Part shown: one piece after another, positions 31,046 to 38,539 of the stretch | How positions within the stretch are numbered: position 1 is the stretch's first letter | Layout of the letters: each line of letters opens with the position of its first letter | Origin: JASLDZ01 sp964242625 | Lineage (GTDB): Bacteria > Pseudomonadota > Alphaproteobacteria > Caulobacterales > Caulobacteraceae | DNA length: 64,000 nucleotides | Assembly (NCBI GenBank): GCA_964242625.1 | Contig: CAXTAO010000009.1 | Location: 1-64,000 of the forward strand | Direction: 5' to 3' | Position numbers and translations under genes: made by a program | The notes under the pieces: generated by a model | Database searches by the model: none | Told to the model about the DNA's origin: nothing | Seen by the model: only the letters and a program-made list of their open reading frames with translations

Positions 31046-32056
31046 TTGGCCCTGCAGTTCCCCGCCGCGCTGAAGCCCGTCTTCTTCAGCATCCCGTTGC
31101 CCGGCGGGCGGGCCCTGCCCATCCGCTGGTACGCCCTGGCTTATGTAGCGGGCATCCTCCTCGGCTGGCGCTACGGCGTCAGCCTCGTGCGCGACGCGCG
31201 GGTGTGGGTGGGTCGCGCGCGCACCGCCACCGACCGGCAGGTCGACGACTTCGTGCTGTGGGTGACGGCCGGCATCATCCTGGGCGGACGGCTCGGATAC
31301 GTCGTCTTCTATATGCTCCTGCAGCAGCCCGAGCAGCTGCTCGCCGATCCCCTGGTCGTGTTCAAGACCTGGGAGGGCGGCATGTCCTTCCACGGGGGGC
31401 TGATCGGCGTCACCACCGCCATCATCCTGTTCGCCTGGCGCAACAGGATCGACATCGTACGCCTGGCGGACCTTACCGCGCCGTGCGTGCCGATCGGCCT
31501 CTTCTTCGGGCGCCTCGCCAACTTCGTAAACGGCGAGCTGTGGGGGCGCCCGACCACCGTGCCGTGGGGCGTGGTCTTCCCCGACGGCGGCCCCCTGCCC
31601 CGCCACCCCAGCCAGCTCTACGAGGCGTCTCTGGAGGGCGTGGCGCTGTTCCTGCTGCTGCGGCTGGCCACACACCGTTGGCGGCTCCTGCCCCGGCGCG
31701 GCGCGGTGACGGGGCTCTTCCTTCTGGGCTACGGCGTGGCGCGCTTCTCCCTGGAGTGGGTGCGCGAGCCCGACCGCGGCATGCCGATGTTCCCGCTCGG
31801 CTTGAGCATGGGGATGATCCTCTCCCTGCCGCTCGTGCTCGGGGGCGCGTGGCTCCTCGTGCAGTCGCGCCAGCCCGGAGCGCTCGCGGCGCCCGCGGCC
31901 GAGCCCCCCGCCGAGATCGCGATCACGCCCGACGACGACGCCGATCCGCTCCCGCCCGAGACGCCGGCCGACGCCTTCTCCGCGCTCGACGACGAGGCCG
32001 CCCAGCCCGCCAGCTTCCTCGGCGCCGATGAGCCTTCGGCGTCGCCTCGCGGCTGA
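31046..32056 (+). CDS. lgt: Prolipoprotein diacylglyceryl transferase
   Basis: A polytopic inner-membrane enzyme (336 aa) that transfers diacylglycerol from phosphatidylglycerol to the lipobox cysteine of prolipoproteins. Visible family motifs are LPIRWYALAYVAGILLGW, the catalytic-region histidine in GGMSFHGGLIG, and the signature GRLANFVNGELWGRPT. Seven or so hydrophobic segments are present. The start is probably TTG 31046. A disordered acidic/proline tail of about 50 residues follows the last helix. Its last 29 bp overlap the downstream methyltransferase gene, forming an operon with midA- and pgeF-like genes. Confidence 0.93.
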   Translation: MALQFPAALKPVFFSIPLPGGRALPIRWYALAYVAGILLGWRYGVSLVRDARVWVGRARTATDRQVDDFVLWVTAGIILGGRLGYVVFYMLLQQPEQLLADPLVVFKTWEGGMSFHGGLIGVTTAIILFAWRNRIDIVRLADLTAPCVPIGLFFGRLANFVNGELWGRPTTVPWGVVFPDGGPLPRHPSQLYEASLEGVALFLLLRLATHRWRLLPRRGAVTGLFLLGYGVARFSLEWVREPDRGMPMFPLGLSMGMILSLPLVLGGAWLLVQSRQPGALAAPAAEPPAEIAITPDDDADPLPPETPADAFSALDDEAAQPASFLGADEPSASPRG

Positions 32057-33128
32057 GATCGCCGCCGACGGGCCTCTGACCGTCGCGCGCTACATGGACG
32101 CCTGCCTCCACGACCCGCAGGGCGGTTATTACACCACCCGCCCAGCGCTCGGGGGCGAGGGCGACTTCGTGACCGCGCCCCTGGTCAGCCAGATGTTCGG
32201 CGAGCTCCTCGGCCTCTGGTGCGCAGAGGCGTGGGCGCGGCTCGGCCGTCCCACGCCGGTGCGCTGGGTGGAGATGGGCCCCGGCGACGGAACGCTGCAG
32301 CTCGACATGCGCCGCGCCCTCCTCCGCGCCGCGCCCGACTTCCTCGCCGCCGCGGACTCGGTGCTCGTGGAGCGCAGCGCGCCGCTTCGGGAGATCCAGG
32401 CCGAGCGGCTGGTGGGATCGCCCGCGCGCTGGGTGGAGACGCTGGACGCGGTCGGGGGCGGGGCGCCCGTGATCCTCGTGGCCAACGAGCTCCTCGACTG
32501 CCTGCCCGCGCGCCAGTTCCTGCGCGACGCGGCGGGGCGCTGGGCCGAGCGGCGCGTCGGGCTCGCGCCGGACGGCGAGGCGCTGGCGTTCGGCCTCGCC
32601 CCGCCGCCCGCCGACTTCCGGCCGCCTCCGGGGCTGGAGGACGCAGCGCCGGGCATTGTGGTCGAGGTCTCGCCCGCCCAGGCGGCGGTGGGCGCAGCGA
32701 TCGGCGGCCGGATCGCGCGCGACGGCGGGGCGGCGCTCCTCATCGATTACGGGCGTGATCGGCCGGAAGGGGGCGACACGCTGCAGGCGCTGCGGCGCCA
32801 CGAGAAGGTCGATCCGCTCGCCTCGCCGGGCGAGGCCGACCTGACCGTCCACGTCGACTTTCCCGCCGTGGCGGCGGCCGCGCGGGCGGCGGGGGCCGCG
32901 ACCGCGATGACGACGCAGGGCGACCTCCTCCGCGCCCTGGGGATCGAGGCGCGCTTCTCGGCCCTGGCGCGGGCGCGGCCCGACCGCACCGACACGCTCG
33001 GTCGCCAGCTCCGCCGGCTGGTCGCGCCCGACGAGATGGGCGCCTTGTTCAAGGCGCTGGCGATCACCTCGCCCCAGTTCGCCGCATCGGGGCTCGCCGC
33101 GCCCGGCTTCCCGGACCCTCCTGCATGA
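32028..33128 (+). CDS. SAM-dependent methyltransferase, MidA/NDUFAF7 family
   Basis: A 366-aa cytoplasmic protein. Its N-terminus carries the family pattern LTVARYMDACLHDPQGGYY, followed by FVTAPLVSQMFGELLGLW. The SAM-binding strand is WVEMGPGDGTLQLDM, and a second family motif is VANELLDCLPARQF. A later conserved part is ALLIDYGRDRPEGGDTLQAL. Mitochondrial NDUFAF7 methylates an arginine of a complex I subunit; the bacterial role is less certain. The ATG lies inside the end of lgt, and its stop overlaps the pgeF start. This trio is conserved in alphaproteobacteria. Confidence 0.88.
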   Translation: MSLRRRLAAEIAADGPLTVARYMDACLHDPQGGYYTTRPALGGEGDFVTAPLVSQMFGELLGLWCAEAWARLGRPTPVRWVEMGPGDGTLQLDMRRALLRAAPDFLAAADSVLVERSAPLREIQAERLVGSPARWVETLDAVGGGAPVILVANELLDCLPARQFLRDAAGRWAERRVGLAPDGEALAFGLAPPPADFRPPPGLEDAAPGIVVEVSPAQAAVGAAIGGRIARDGGAALLIDYGRDRPEGGDTLQALRRHEKVDPLASPGEADLTVHVDFPAVAAAARAAGAATAMTTQGDLLRALGIEARFSALARARPDRTDTLGRQLRRLVAPDEMGALFKALAITSPQFAASGLAAPGFPDPPA

Positions 33129-33910
33129 CCGACGCCCCCGCCCCGCTTCGTTCCGCGCGCCTCGACGCGCTGCCCGGCGTGCGCCACGGCTTCTTCACGC
33201 GCGCGGGCGGCGTCTCGCGGGGGCTCTACGCCAGCCTCAACACGGGCCAGGGCTCGAACGACGAACCGGCGGCGGTGGCGGAGAACCGCGGCCGCGTCGA
33301 ACGCTGGTTCGGCCGCCCGGCCGGGAGCCTGCACACCGCCTGGCAGATCCATTCCGCCGACGCGATCGTGGTGAAGCAGCCCTGGGCCGCGGGCGAGCGA
33401 CCGCGCGGCGACGCCGTCGTCACCGCCCGGCCCGGCCTCGTGTGCGGCGCCCTGCACGCCGACTGCGCCCCGGTGCTCCTGGCCGATGCCCACGCGCGGG
33501 TGGTCGCCGCCGCCCATGCAGGCTGGCGCGGCGCGGTGGCGGGGATCGTGGAGGCGACCGTCGCGCGGATGGTGGAGCTCGGAGCCCGCCCCGATCGAGT
33601 CGTCGCGGCGGTGGGCCCCTGCATCGGCCAGGCGAGCTACGAGGTCGGCGACGACCTGCGCGACGCCGTCCTCCTCGCGCATCCGGGCGCCGAGCGCTTC
33701 TTCACGCCCGAGCACGCGCCGGGTCGCCGACGCTTCGACCTGGAGGGCTTCGTGCTGGGTCGCGTCCATGCCGCCGGAGTGGAGCAAGCCGAGGCGCTTG
33801 GGCGCGACACCTGCGCCGAGACCGGCCTCTTCTTCTCCAACCGCCGGGCGGTGCTGGCGGGCGAGGGCGACTACGGCCGGCTGGTCAGCGCGATCGCGCT
33901 GGAGGGTTGA
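33125..33910 (+). CDS. pgeF: Peptidoglycan editing factor (multicopper-oxidase-like, YfiH/DUF152)
   Basis: A 261-aa protein. Characteristic segments are GVRHGFFTRAGGVSRGLYAS, HTAWQIHSADAIVV, GALHADCAPVLLAD and AAHAGWRGAVAGIVE; these place the family's metal ligands (His and Cys). GPCIGQASYEVGDDL and the C-terminal DTCAETGLFFSNRR complete the pattern. In E. coli the homologue removes wrongly incorporated L-serine from peptidoglycan precursors. The ATG overlaps the methyltransferase stop (ATGA). Confidence is high for the family, moderate for the exact substrate. Confidence 0.9.
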   Translation: MTDAPAPLRSARLDALPGVRHGFFTRAGGVSRGLYASLNTGQGSNDEPAAVAENRGRVERWFGRPAGSLHTAWQIHSADAIVVKQPWAAGERPRGDAVVTARPGLVCGALHADCAPVLLADAHARVVAAAHAGWRGAVAGIVEATVARMVELGARPDRVVAAVGPCIGQASYEVGDDLRDAVLLAHPGAERFFTPEHAPGRRRFDLEGFVLGRVHAAGVEQAEALGRDTCAETGLFFSNRRAVLAGEGDYGRLVSAIALEG

Positions 33911-33917
33911 GCGTCAC

Positions 33918-34925
33918 TCAGCCGCGCCGCGGCAGGCCGGCCACCGTCTCGGTCGCGCGCACCAGTGCGTCGATCACGCCCGGCTCGGTGGAAGCGTGCC
34001 CCGCGTCCCACACCACCTCGAACCGCGCCTGCGGCCAGGCTTTGTGCAGCGCCCAGGCGCCCGACATGGGCGTCACCACGTCGAAGCGGCCCTGCACGAT
34101 GAAGCCCGGGATGCCCTCGAGCCGGTGCGTCTGGGTGAGGAGCCAGCCGTCCTGCGGGAAGAAGCCGCCGTTGACGAAGTAGTGGCTCTCGATGCGGGCG
34201 AAGGCGGTGGCGAAGTCCTCCTCGTTGAACTTCTGCGGCCTGGCCTCCGGCCCGCGGATGGAGAGCGTGTCGCCCTCCCACCGGCTCCAGGCCGAGGCCG
34301 CGCGCACGCGCTCGGCGCGGTCGGGCTCGGTCAGCCGGCGGTGGTAGGCGGTGAGGAGGTCGCCGCGCTCCTCCTCCGGGATAGGCGCGAGGAAGCGCTC
34401 CCAAGCGTCGGGGAAGAGCATGGAGGCGCCGTCCTGGTAGAACCAGGCGAGCTCGCGGCGCGTCAGCAGGAAGACGCCGCGCAGGATCAGGGCGTCCACC
34501 CGCTCGGGATGGGTCACGGCGTAGGCCAGCGCCAGGGTGGAGCCCCAGGAGCCGCCGAACACCGTCCAGCTCTCCACGCCTGCGCGCTCGCGCAGACGCT
34601 CTATATCTTCGACGAGCCGCCAGGTGTCGTTGTCCTCCAGGACCGCGTTGGGGCGCGAGCGGCCGCAGCCGCGTTGGTCGAACAGCATCATGCGCCAGCG
34701 CGAGGCGTCGAAGAAGCGCCGCATGGTGGGGTTCACGGCCCCGCCGGGGCCGCCGTGCAGGATCACCGCCGGGCGGCCCTGGGGCGCGCCCACCTCCTCG
34801 TAATAGACCTCGTGCGCCGTGCCGGTCGGCATCCAGCCGAAGGCGAAGGGTTCGATCTCGGGATGCAGCGTCCGCCGCCCCTGGGGCGCCGCGGCGGGCT
34901 GGAGGGCGCTGGGCATGCGCCCCAT
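33918..34925 (-). CDS. pip: Proline iminopeptidase
   Basis: A 335-aa alpha/beta hydrolase that removes N-terminal proline from peptides. Family marks are VILHGGPGGAVNPTMRRFFD, LFDQRGCGRSRP, the nucleophile elbow VFGGSWGSTLALAYA and the cap region. The catalytic aspartate is near VQGRFDVVTPM and the histidine near WDAGHASTEPG. The ATG at 34925 is followed by a short leader, common in this family. It lies 3 bp after the stop of another hydrolase gene, so they are probably co-transcribed. Confidence 0.92.
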   Translation of the reverse strand: MGRMPSALQPAAAPQGRRTLHPEIEPFAFGWMPTGTAHEVYYEEVGAPQGRPAVILHGGPGGAVNPTMRRFFDASRWRMMLFDQRGCGRSRPNAVLEDNDTWRLVEDIERLRERAGVESWTVFGGSWGSTLALAYAVTHPERVDALILRGVFLLTRRELAWFYQDGASMLFPDAWERFLAPIPEEERGDLLTAYHRRLTEPDRAERVRAASAWSRWEGDTLSIRGPEARPQKFNEEDFATAFARIESHYFVNGGFFPQDGWLLTQTHRLEGIPGFIVQGRFDVVTPMSGAWALHKAWPQARFEVVWDAGHASTEPGVIDALVRATETVAGLPRRG

Positions 34926-34928
34926 CGC

Positions 34929-35933
34929 TTACGAGAGCGGGAAGCGGCGGTCCAGCCAGTCGAGGAGACGCGCGTTCACCTCGGCGGGCTTCTCCTGCTG
35001 CGTCCAGTGGCCGGAGCCCGCGACCATGTGCGTCTCGAGGTCCGGGACGAAGCGCTCCATGCCCTGCGCCAGCGCCGGCGGCAGCACCGCGTCGAGCTCG
35101 GCGGTGAGCATCAGCGCGGGCGCGCGCACCTCCTGCGCGACGCCCGCCATGTCCTCCCAGTTGCGGTGGAGGTTGCGGTACCAGTTGAGCCCGCCGGTGA
35201 AGCCCGTGCGCCGATAGGCGTCGACGAAGACGGCGAGCTCGTCGGAGGCGAGGAGCGGCGGGTGGCGGTCGGCGGCCGGGTCCCAGCCGGGGAAGCTCTT
35301 CTGCAGGGCGAGCGCGCCGTCGCGGCTCCACCCCGCCCCGCCCTCGCCCGGCGCGGGGCGGCGCAGGAACCAGCGCAGGCTCCGCTCGATGTCGGCCTCG
35401 AACAGGGCGTCGGCGCGGTCGGGAGCCTGGAAGAACAGCATGTACATCTCGGGGCCGTAGCGCGCCTCCAGCGCTTCCAGCGGCGGCCGCCGCCCGCGCG
35501 GCTGGAAGGGCGTGTTGAGGCCGACCACCCCCGCGGTGCGCTCTGGATGCAGGAGCGGCAGGGCCCAGGCGACCGCGCCGCCCCAGTCGTGGCCCACCCA
35601 GACGGCGCGCGCGATCCCCGCCTCGTCCAAGAGGGCGACGAGGTCGGCGCAGAGCTCGACCAGGCTGTAGCCCGAGACGGCGGCGGGGCGCTCGGACAGG
35701 CCGTAGCCGCGCTGGTCGGGCACGAGCACGCGGCGGCCGGCCGCCGCCAGCGCCCCGAACTGGTGGCGCCAGGAGTAGGCGAGCTCGGGGAAGCCGTGCA
35801 GCAGCACGACGGGCGGCGCGCCGCCCACGTGCGGACCCGCCTCGTACACGGCCAGGCGCGCTCGGCCGCCGCCGCCACGGGTGAACCAGGGCTCGCCCAT
35901 CGCGCTGTTGAGCGTGCGTTGCGGGTCGTCCAT
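34929..35933 (-). CDS. Alpha/beta hydrolase, epoxide-hydrolase-like
   Basis: A 334-aa hydrolase. The oxyanion motif is VVLLHGFPELAYSWRHQ, with the family strand LVPDQRGYGLSERP. The nucleophile aspartate is in VWVGHDWGGAVAWALP, which is Asp rather than Ser and therefore fits epoxide hydrolases and haloalkane dehalogenases. The histidine is in VAGSGHWTQQEKPAEVN. Cap-domain tyrosines are present (NWYRN). ATG 35933 is chosen for GAGG about 7 bp upstream; ATG 35945 and GTG 35957 are alternatives. It shares a transcript with pip. Confidence 0.88.
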   Translation of the reverse strand: MDDPQRTLNSAMGEPWFTRGGGGRARLAVYEAGPHVGGAPPVVLLHGFPELAYSWRHQFGALAAAGRRVLVPDQRGYGLSERPAAVSGYSLVELCADLVALLDEAGIARAVWVGHDWGGAVAWALPLLHPERTAGVVGLNTPFQPRGRRPPLEALEARYGPEMYMLFFQAPDRADALFEADIERSLRWFLRRPAPGEGGAGWSRDGALALQKSFPGWDPAADRHPPLLASDELAVFVDAYRRTGFTGGLNWYRNLHRNWEDMAGVAQEVRAPALMLTAELDAVLPPALAQGMERFVPDLETHMVAGSGHWTQQEKPAEVNARLLDWLDRRFPLS

Positions 35934-36041
35934 GGCGGGCCTCATAGGATCGCCCACGTCTAGGCCGGCGAGGCGGCGTCGGGAACACGCCCGACGCCCG
36001 CGCGCTCACGCCTGCAAGCGGAGCCGGGGAGCGGACGCGCC

Positions 36042-36980
36042 ATGCGCTGGGACGACGAGCGACAGTCCACCAACGTCGACGACCTGCGCGGCCAGGACAC
36101 GGGCGGCGGCGGCGGCGGCGGCTTCGGCGGGGGCGGCGGCGGCCTCGGCATGCTGTTCGCGCTTCTGCCGCTGCTCGGTCGCGGCGGCGGCGGCGGGCTC
36201 GTCGTCCTCCTGATCATCGGCGCGGTGATCTTCGGGCCGCGCCTCCTCGCGGGCGGCGGAGCGGGCGCGCCCACACAGGGGGCCCCCGGCTACGCCCAGC
36301 CGCAGGCGCAAGGGTCGGCGCCCGGCGGCCAGGACGAGGACATCCGCTTCGTCCGCGCCGTGACCGCCTATACGGAGGACACCTGGGGCCGCATCTTCCA
36401 GGCGCAGGGCCGCACCTATCAGCCGCCGCGGGTGACGGTGTACACGCGCGGCGTCACCACCGGCTGCGGCGCGGGTCAGGCGGCGATGGGGCCGTTCTAC
36501 TGCCCGGCCGACCACCGCGTGTACCTCGACCTGTCGTTCTTCCAGGAGCTGTCGGGCCGCTTCGGCGCGCCCGGCCGCTTCGCCGAGGCCTATGTCATCG
36601 CCCACGAGGTGGGCCACCACGTGCAGACGCTCCTGGGCACCATGGCCAAGGTCGACGCCCAGCGCGGCGCGTCGGGCGGGCGCGGCGGCAACCCGCTGTC
36701 GGTGCGCACTGAGCTGCAGGCGGACTGCTACGCGGGCGTGTGGGCCAACCAGACCCAGGCGGCGACGCACTTCCTCGATCCCGGCGACGTGGACCAGGCG
36801 CTGGCGGCGGCCACCGCGGTCGGCGACGACACGCTGCAAAAGGAGACGCAGGGGCGCGTCGTGCCCGACAGCTTCACCCACGGCTCGTCCGAGCAGCGGG
36901 TGCGGTGGTTCAAGCGCGGCTTCCAGTCGGGCGACATGGAGCAGTGCGACACCTTCAGCGGGCCCTACAACCAGCTGTAG
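36042..36980 (+). CDS. YpfJ-type neutral zinc metallopeptidase
   Basis: A 312-aa protein. Residues 1-40 are typical of the family (MRWDDERQSTNVDDLRGQ then a long glycine run), followed by one transmembrane helix (LVVLLIIGAVIFGPRLL). The soluble domain has paired cysteines (TTGCGAGQAAMGPFYCP) and the zinc motif VIAHEVGHHVQTLLG. A third ligand or nearby conserved acid is likely in ELQADCYAGVWAN. The membrane topology suggests a periplasmic catalytic domain. Physiological substrate unknown. The glycine-rich start is encoded by GGC repeats near 36100-36150. Confidence 0.9.
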   Translation: MRWDDERQSTNVDDLRGQDTGGGGGGGFGGGGGGLGMLFALLPLLGRGGGGGLVVLLIIGAVIFGPRLLAGGGAGAPTQGAPGYAQPQAQGSAPGGQDEDIRFVRAVTAYTEDTWGRIFQAQGRTYQPPRVTVYTRGVTTGCGAGQAAMGPFYCPADHRVYLDLSFFQELSGRFGAPGRFAEAYVIAHEVGHHVQTLLGTMAKVDAQRGASGGRGGNPLSVRTELQADCYAGVWANQTQAATHFLDPGDVDQALAAATAVGDDTLQKETQGRVVPDSFTHGSSEQRVRWFKRGFQSGDMEQCDTFSGPYNQL

Positions 36981-36995
36981 GCGCGCGGGCGGGCG

Positions 36996-37310
36996 TCAGC
37001 CCTCGAAGGTGCGGTTGGCGATGGCCGACAGGGTCTGCAGCCGCCCATCGAGTTCGGCGGCCATGCGCTCGCAGAGCTCTCTCACCCCGGCGGGGTAGGC
37101 CTCGCCGCCTTCGGCGATGGCGCGCGCCTGGACGGCCGCCTCCGAGATGCGCGTCTCCAGCGCCTGAACCTCCTCGCGGGCGAGGAGGCGCGCCTCGTGC
37201 TGCAGTCGGCGCACCCGCTCGTGGGTCGTCTCCGGCTCGCGGTCGAGCCGGTAGAGCTCGGCGCCGGAGGGGCGGGGCGTGTCCGATCCGGTGGGATTCT
37301 GGACGGTCAT
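36996..37310 (-). CDS. Hypothetical helical protein, 104 aa
   Basis: A small soluble protein dominated by long charged helices (HERVRRLQHEARLLAREEVQ, LETRISEAAVQARAIAEGG), able to form a coiled coil. No known domain. It lies convergent to the zinc peptidase (15 bp between stops). The minus-strand frame has normal GC-rich third positions, supporting reality. Function unknown. Confidence 0.6.
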   Translation of the reverse strand: MTVQNPTGSDTPRPSGAELYRLDREPETTHERVRRLQHEARLLAREEVQALETRISEAAVQARAIAEGGEAYPAGVRELCERMAAELDGRLQTLSAIANRTFEG

Positions 37311-37463
37311 GGCGGGTGGCTCGGGAAGGAGGAGGCGGCGCAGTGTGCCGCCGACTCTGCGTCAGCTGCAATCGCCGGACCACGCAATCGTGCGCCGAAT
37401 CAACACGACGCTCATGGCCGCGTCATCCCGCGAGCCGAGCGCCCCGGTTCCTCGGGCGTCGGG

Positions 37464-37859
37464 TCAGCGCTGCATCCGCATCATCTGATCCATGGGCATC
37501 ATGTTGTGGTTGAGGTGATCCATGATCCAGATCGAGCCGATCACAACCAGGAGCACGATTAACACGCCGAACGCCAAGGCCAGCACGTTGTTGGTGTTGT
37601 CGGGGTCGGTGGTGATGTGCAGGAAGAAGACGAGGTGCACGCCCATCTGCGCGACCGCGAAGGTCACCAGCGCCACCGGCACACCCGGCCCATAGATCAG
37701 GTGGGTCGAAGCGGCCCAGAAAGACGCCGCGGTGAGCCCCGTCGCCAGCGCCAGCCCGATCAGATACCCGCGCAGGCCCGCGCCGAGGTCGTGCGCCTCG
37801 TCCTCGCCCGGCGCGAAGTCGCCGCGGTGGTGGTCGGCCACGCCTTCGTCGTCGCTCAT
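37464..37859 (-). CDS. cyoD: Cytochrome bo3 ubiquinol oxidase subunit IV
   Basis: A 131-aa membrane protein with three helices. The acidic, His-rich N-terminus leads to GAGLRGYLIGLALATGLTAA, then VALVTFAVAQMGVHLVFFLH and the last helix VLALAFGVLIVLLVVIGSIW. The VFFLHI segment is characteristic of CyoD, which assists assembly of the oxidase. Its ATG overlaps the cyoC stop. The C-terminus ends with a Met- and His-rich tail (NHNMMPMDQMMRMQR). Last gene of the cyo operon here; no cyoE follows. Confidence 0.9.
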   Translation of the reverse strand: MSDDEGVADHHRGDFAPGEDEAHDLGAGLRGYLIGLALATGLTAASFWAASTHLIYGPGVPVALVTFAVAQMGVHLVFFLHITTDPDNTNNVLALAFGVLIVLLVVIGSIWIMDHLNHNMMPMDQMMRMQR

Positions 37860-38539
37860 GTCGTCGCTCCCAGGAGATAGACCAGCGAGAAGATCGCCAC
37901 CCACACGATGTCCAGCGCGTGCCAGAACAGGCTGAAGCACAGGAAGCGATAGCGCATCGAGCGGCGGAAGCCCTTGAACCAGAATTGCGCCATGGTGGTG
38001 CCGAGCCACAGCCCGCCCACCGTCACGTGCAGGCCGTGGCAGCCCACCAGGGCGAAGAAGCCGGACAGGAAAGCGCTGCGCTGCGGGCCGAAGCCGCGCG
38101 CGATCAGGTCGGCGAACTCCTTCACCTCCAGCCCCACGAAGACGAGGCCGAGAAGCCCCGTCGCCAAGAGCGCGACCTGCGTCCACAGCTGCGAGCGCGC
38201 CTGCACGGCCAGCCCCGCCAGCCCGCAGGCGAAGGACGAGGCGAGCAGGCACCCCGTCTCGATCGCCACGTTTTTGAGGTCAAAGATCTCGCGCGGGCCC
38301 GGGCCGCCCGCGGTCGCCCCCCTCAGCACGGCGTAGCCGGCGAAGAAGGCGGAGAACATGATGATGTCGGAGAGGAGGAAGATCCAGAAGCCGTAGCCGA
38401 TCACCACCCGCACCGGCGCGGGGCCGCCGCCGCCGCGGCCGGGAGCCTCCGCCCCCTCGCCCGGCGGGTGGCCGTGCGATCCCTTCGGATGCGCGTGGCC
38501 GATCCGGTGGGGATCGTGCGCCGCGGCGGCCGCGCTCAT
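37856..38539 (-). CDS. cyoC: Cytochrome bo3 ubiquinol oxidase subunit III
   Basis: A 227-aa protein with five membrane helices. After a His-rich cytoplasmic leader it reads GYGFWIFLLSDIIMFSAFFA, the CyoC/CoxC family start. Helix 3-4 contains VGLEVKEFADLIARG, and the segment FFALVGCHGLHVTVGGLWLG is also conserved. The end FWHALDIVWVAIFSLVYLLG is typical. The ATG at 38539 overlaps the cyoB stop, and the cyoC stop overlaps cyoD, so cyoB, C and D are coupled. Part of the inner-membrane quinol oxidase. Confidence 0.93.
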   Translation of the reverse strand: MSAAAAAHDPHRIGHAHPKGSHGHPPGEGAEAPGRGGGGPAPVRVVIGYGFWIFLLSDIIMFSAFFAGYAVLRGATAGGPGPREIFDLKNVAIETGCLLASSFACGLAGLAVQARSQLWTQVALLATGLLGLVFVGLEVKEFADLIARGFGPQRSAFLSGFFALVGCHGLHVTVGGLWLGTTMAQFWFKGFRRSMRYRFLCFSLFWHALDIVWVAIFSLVYLLGATT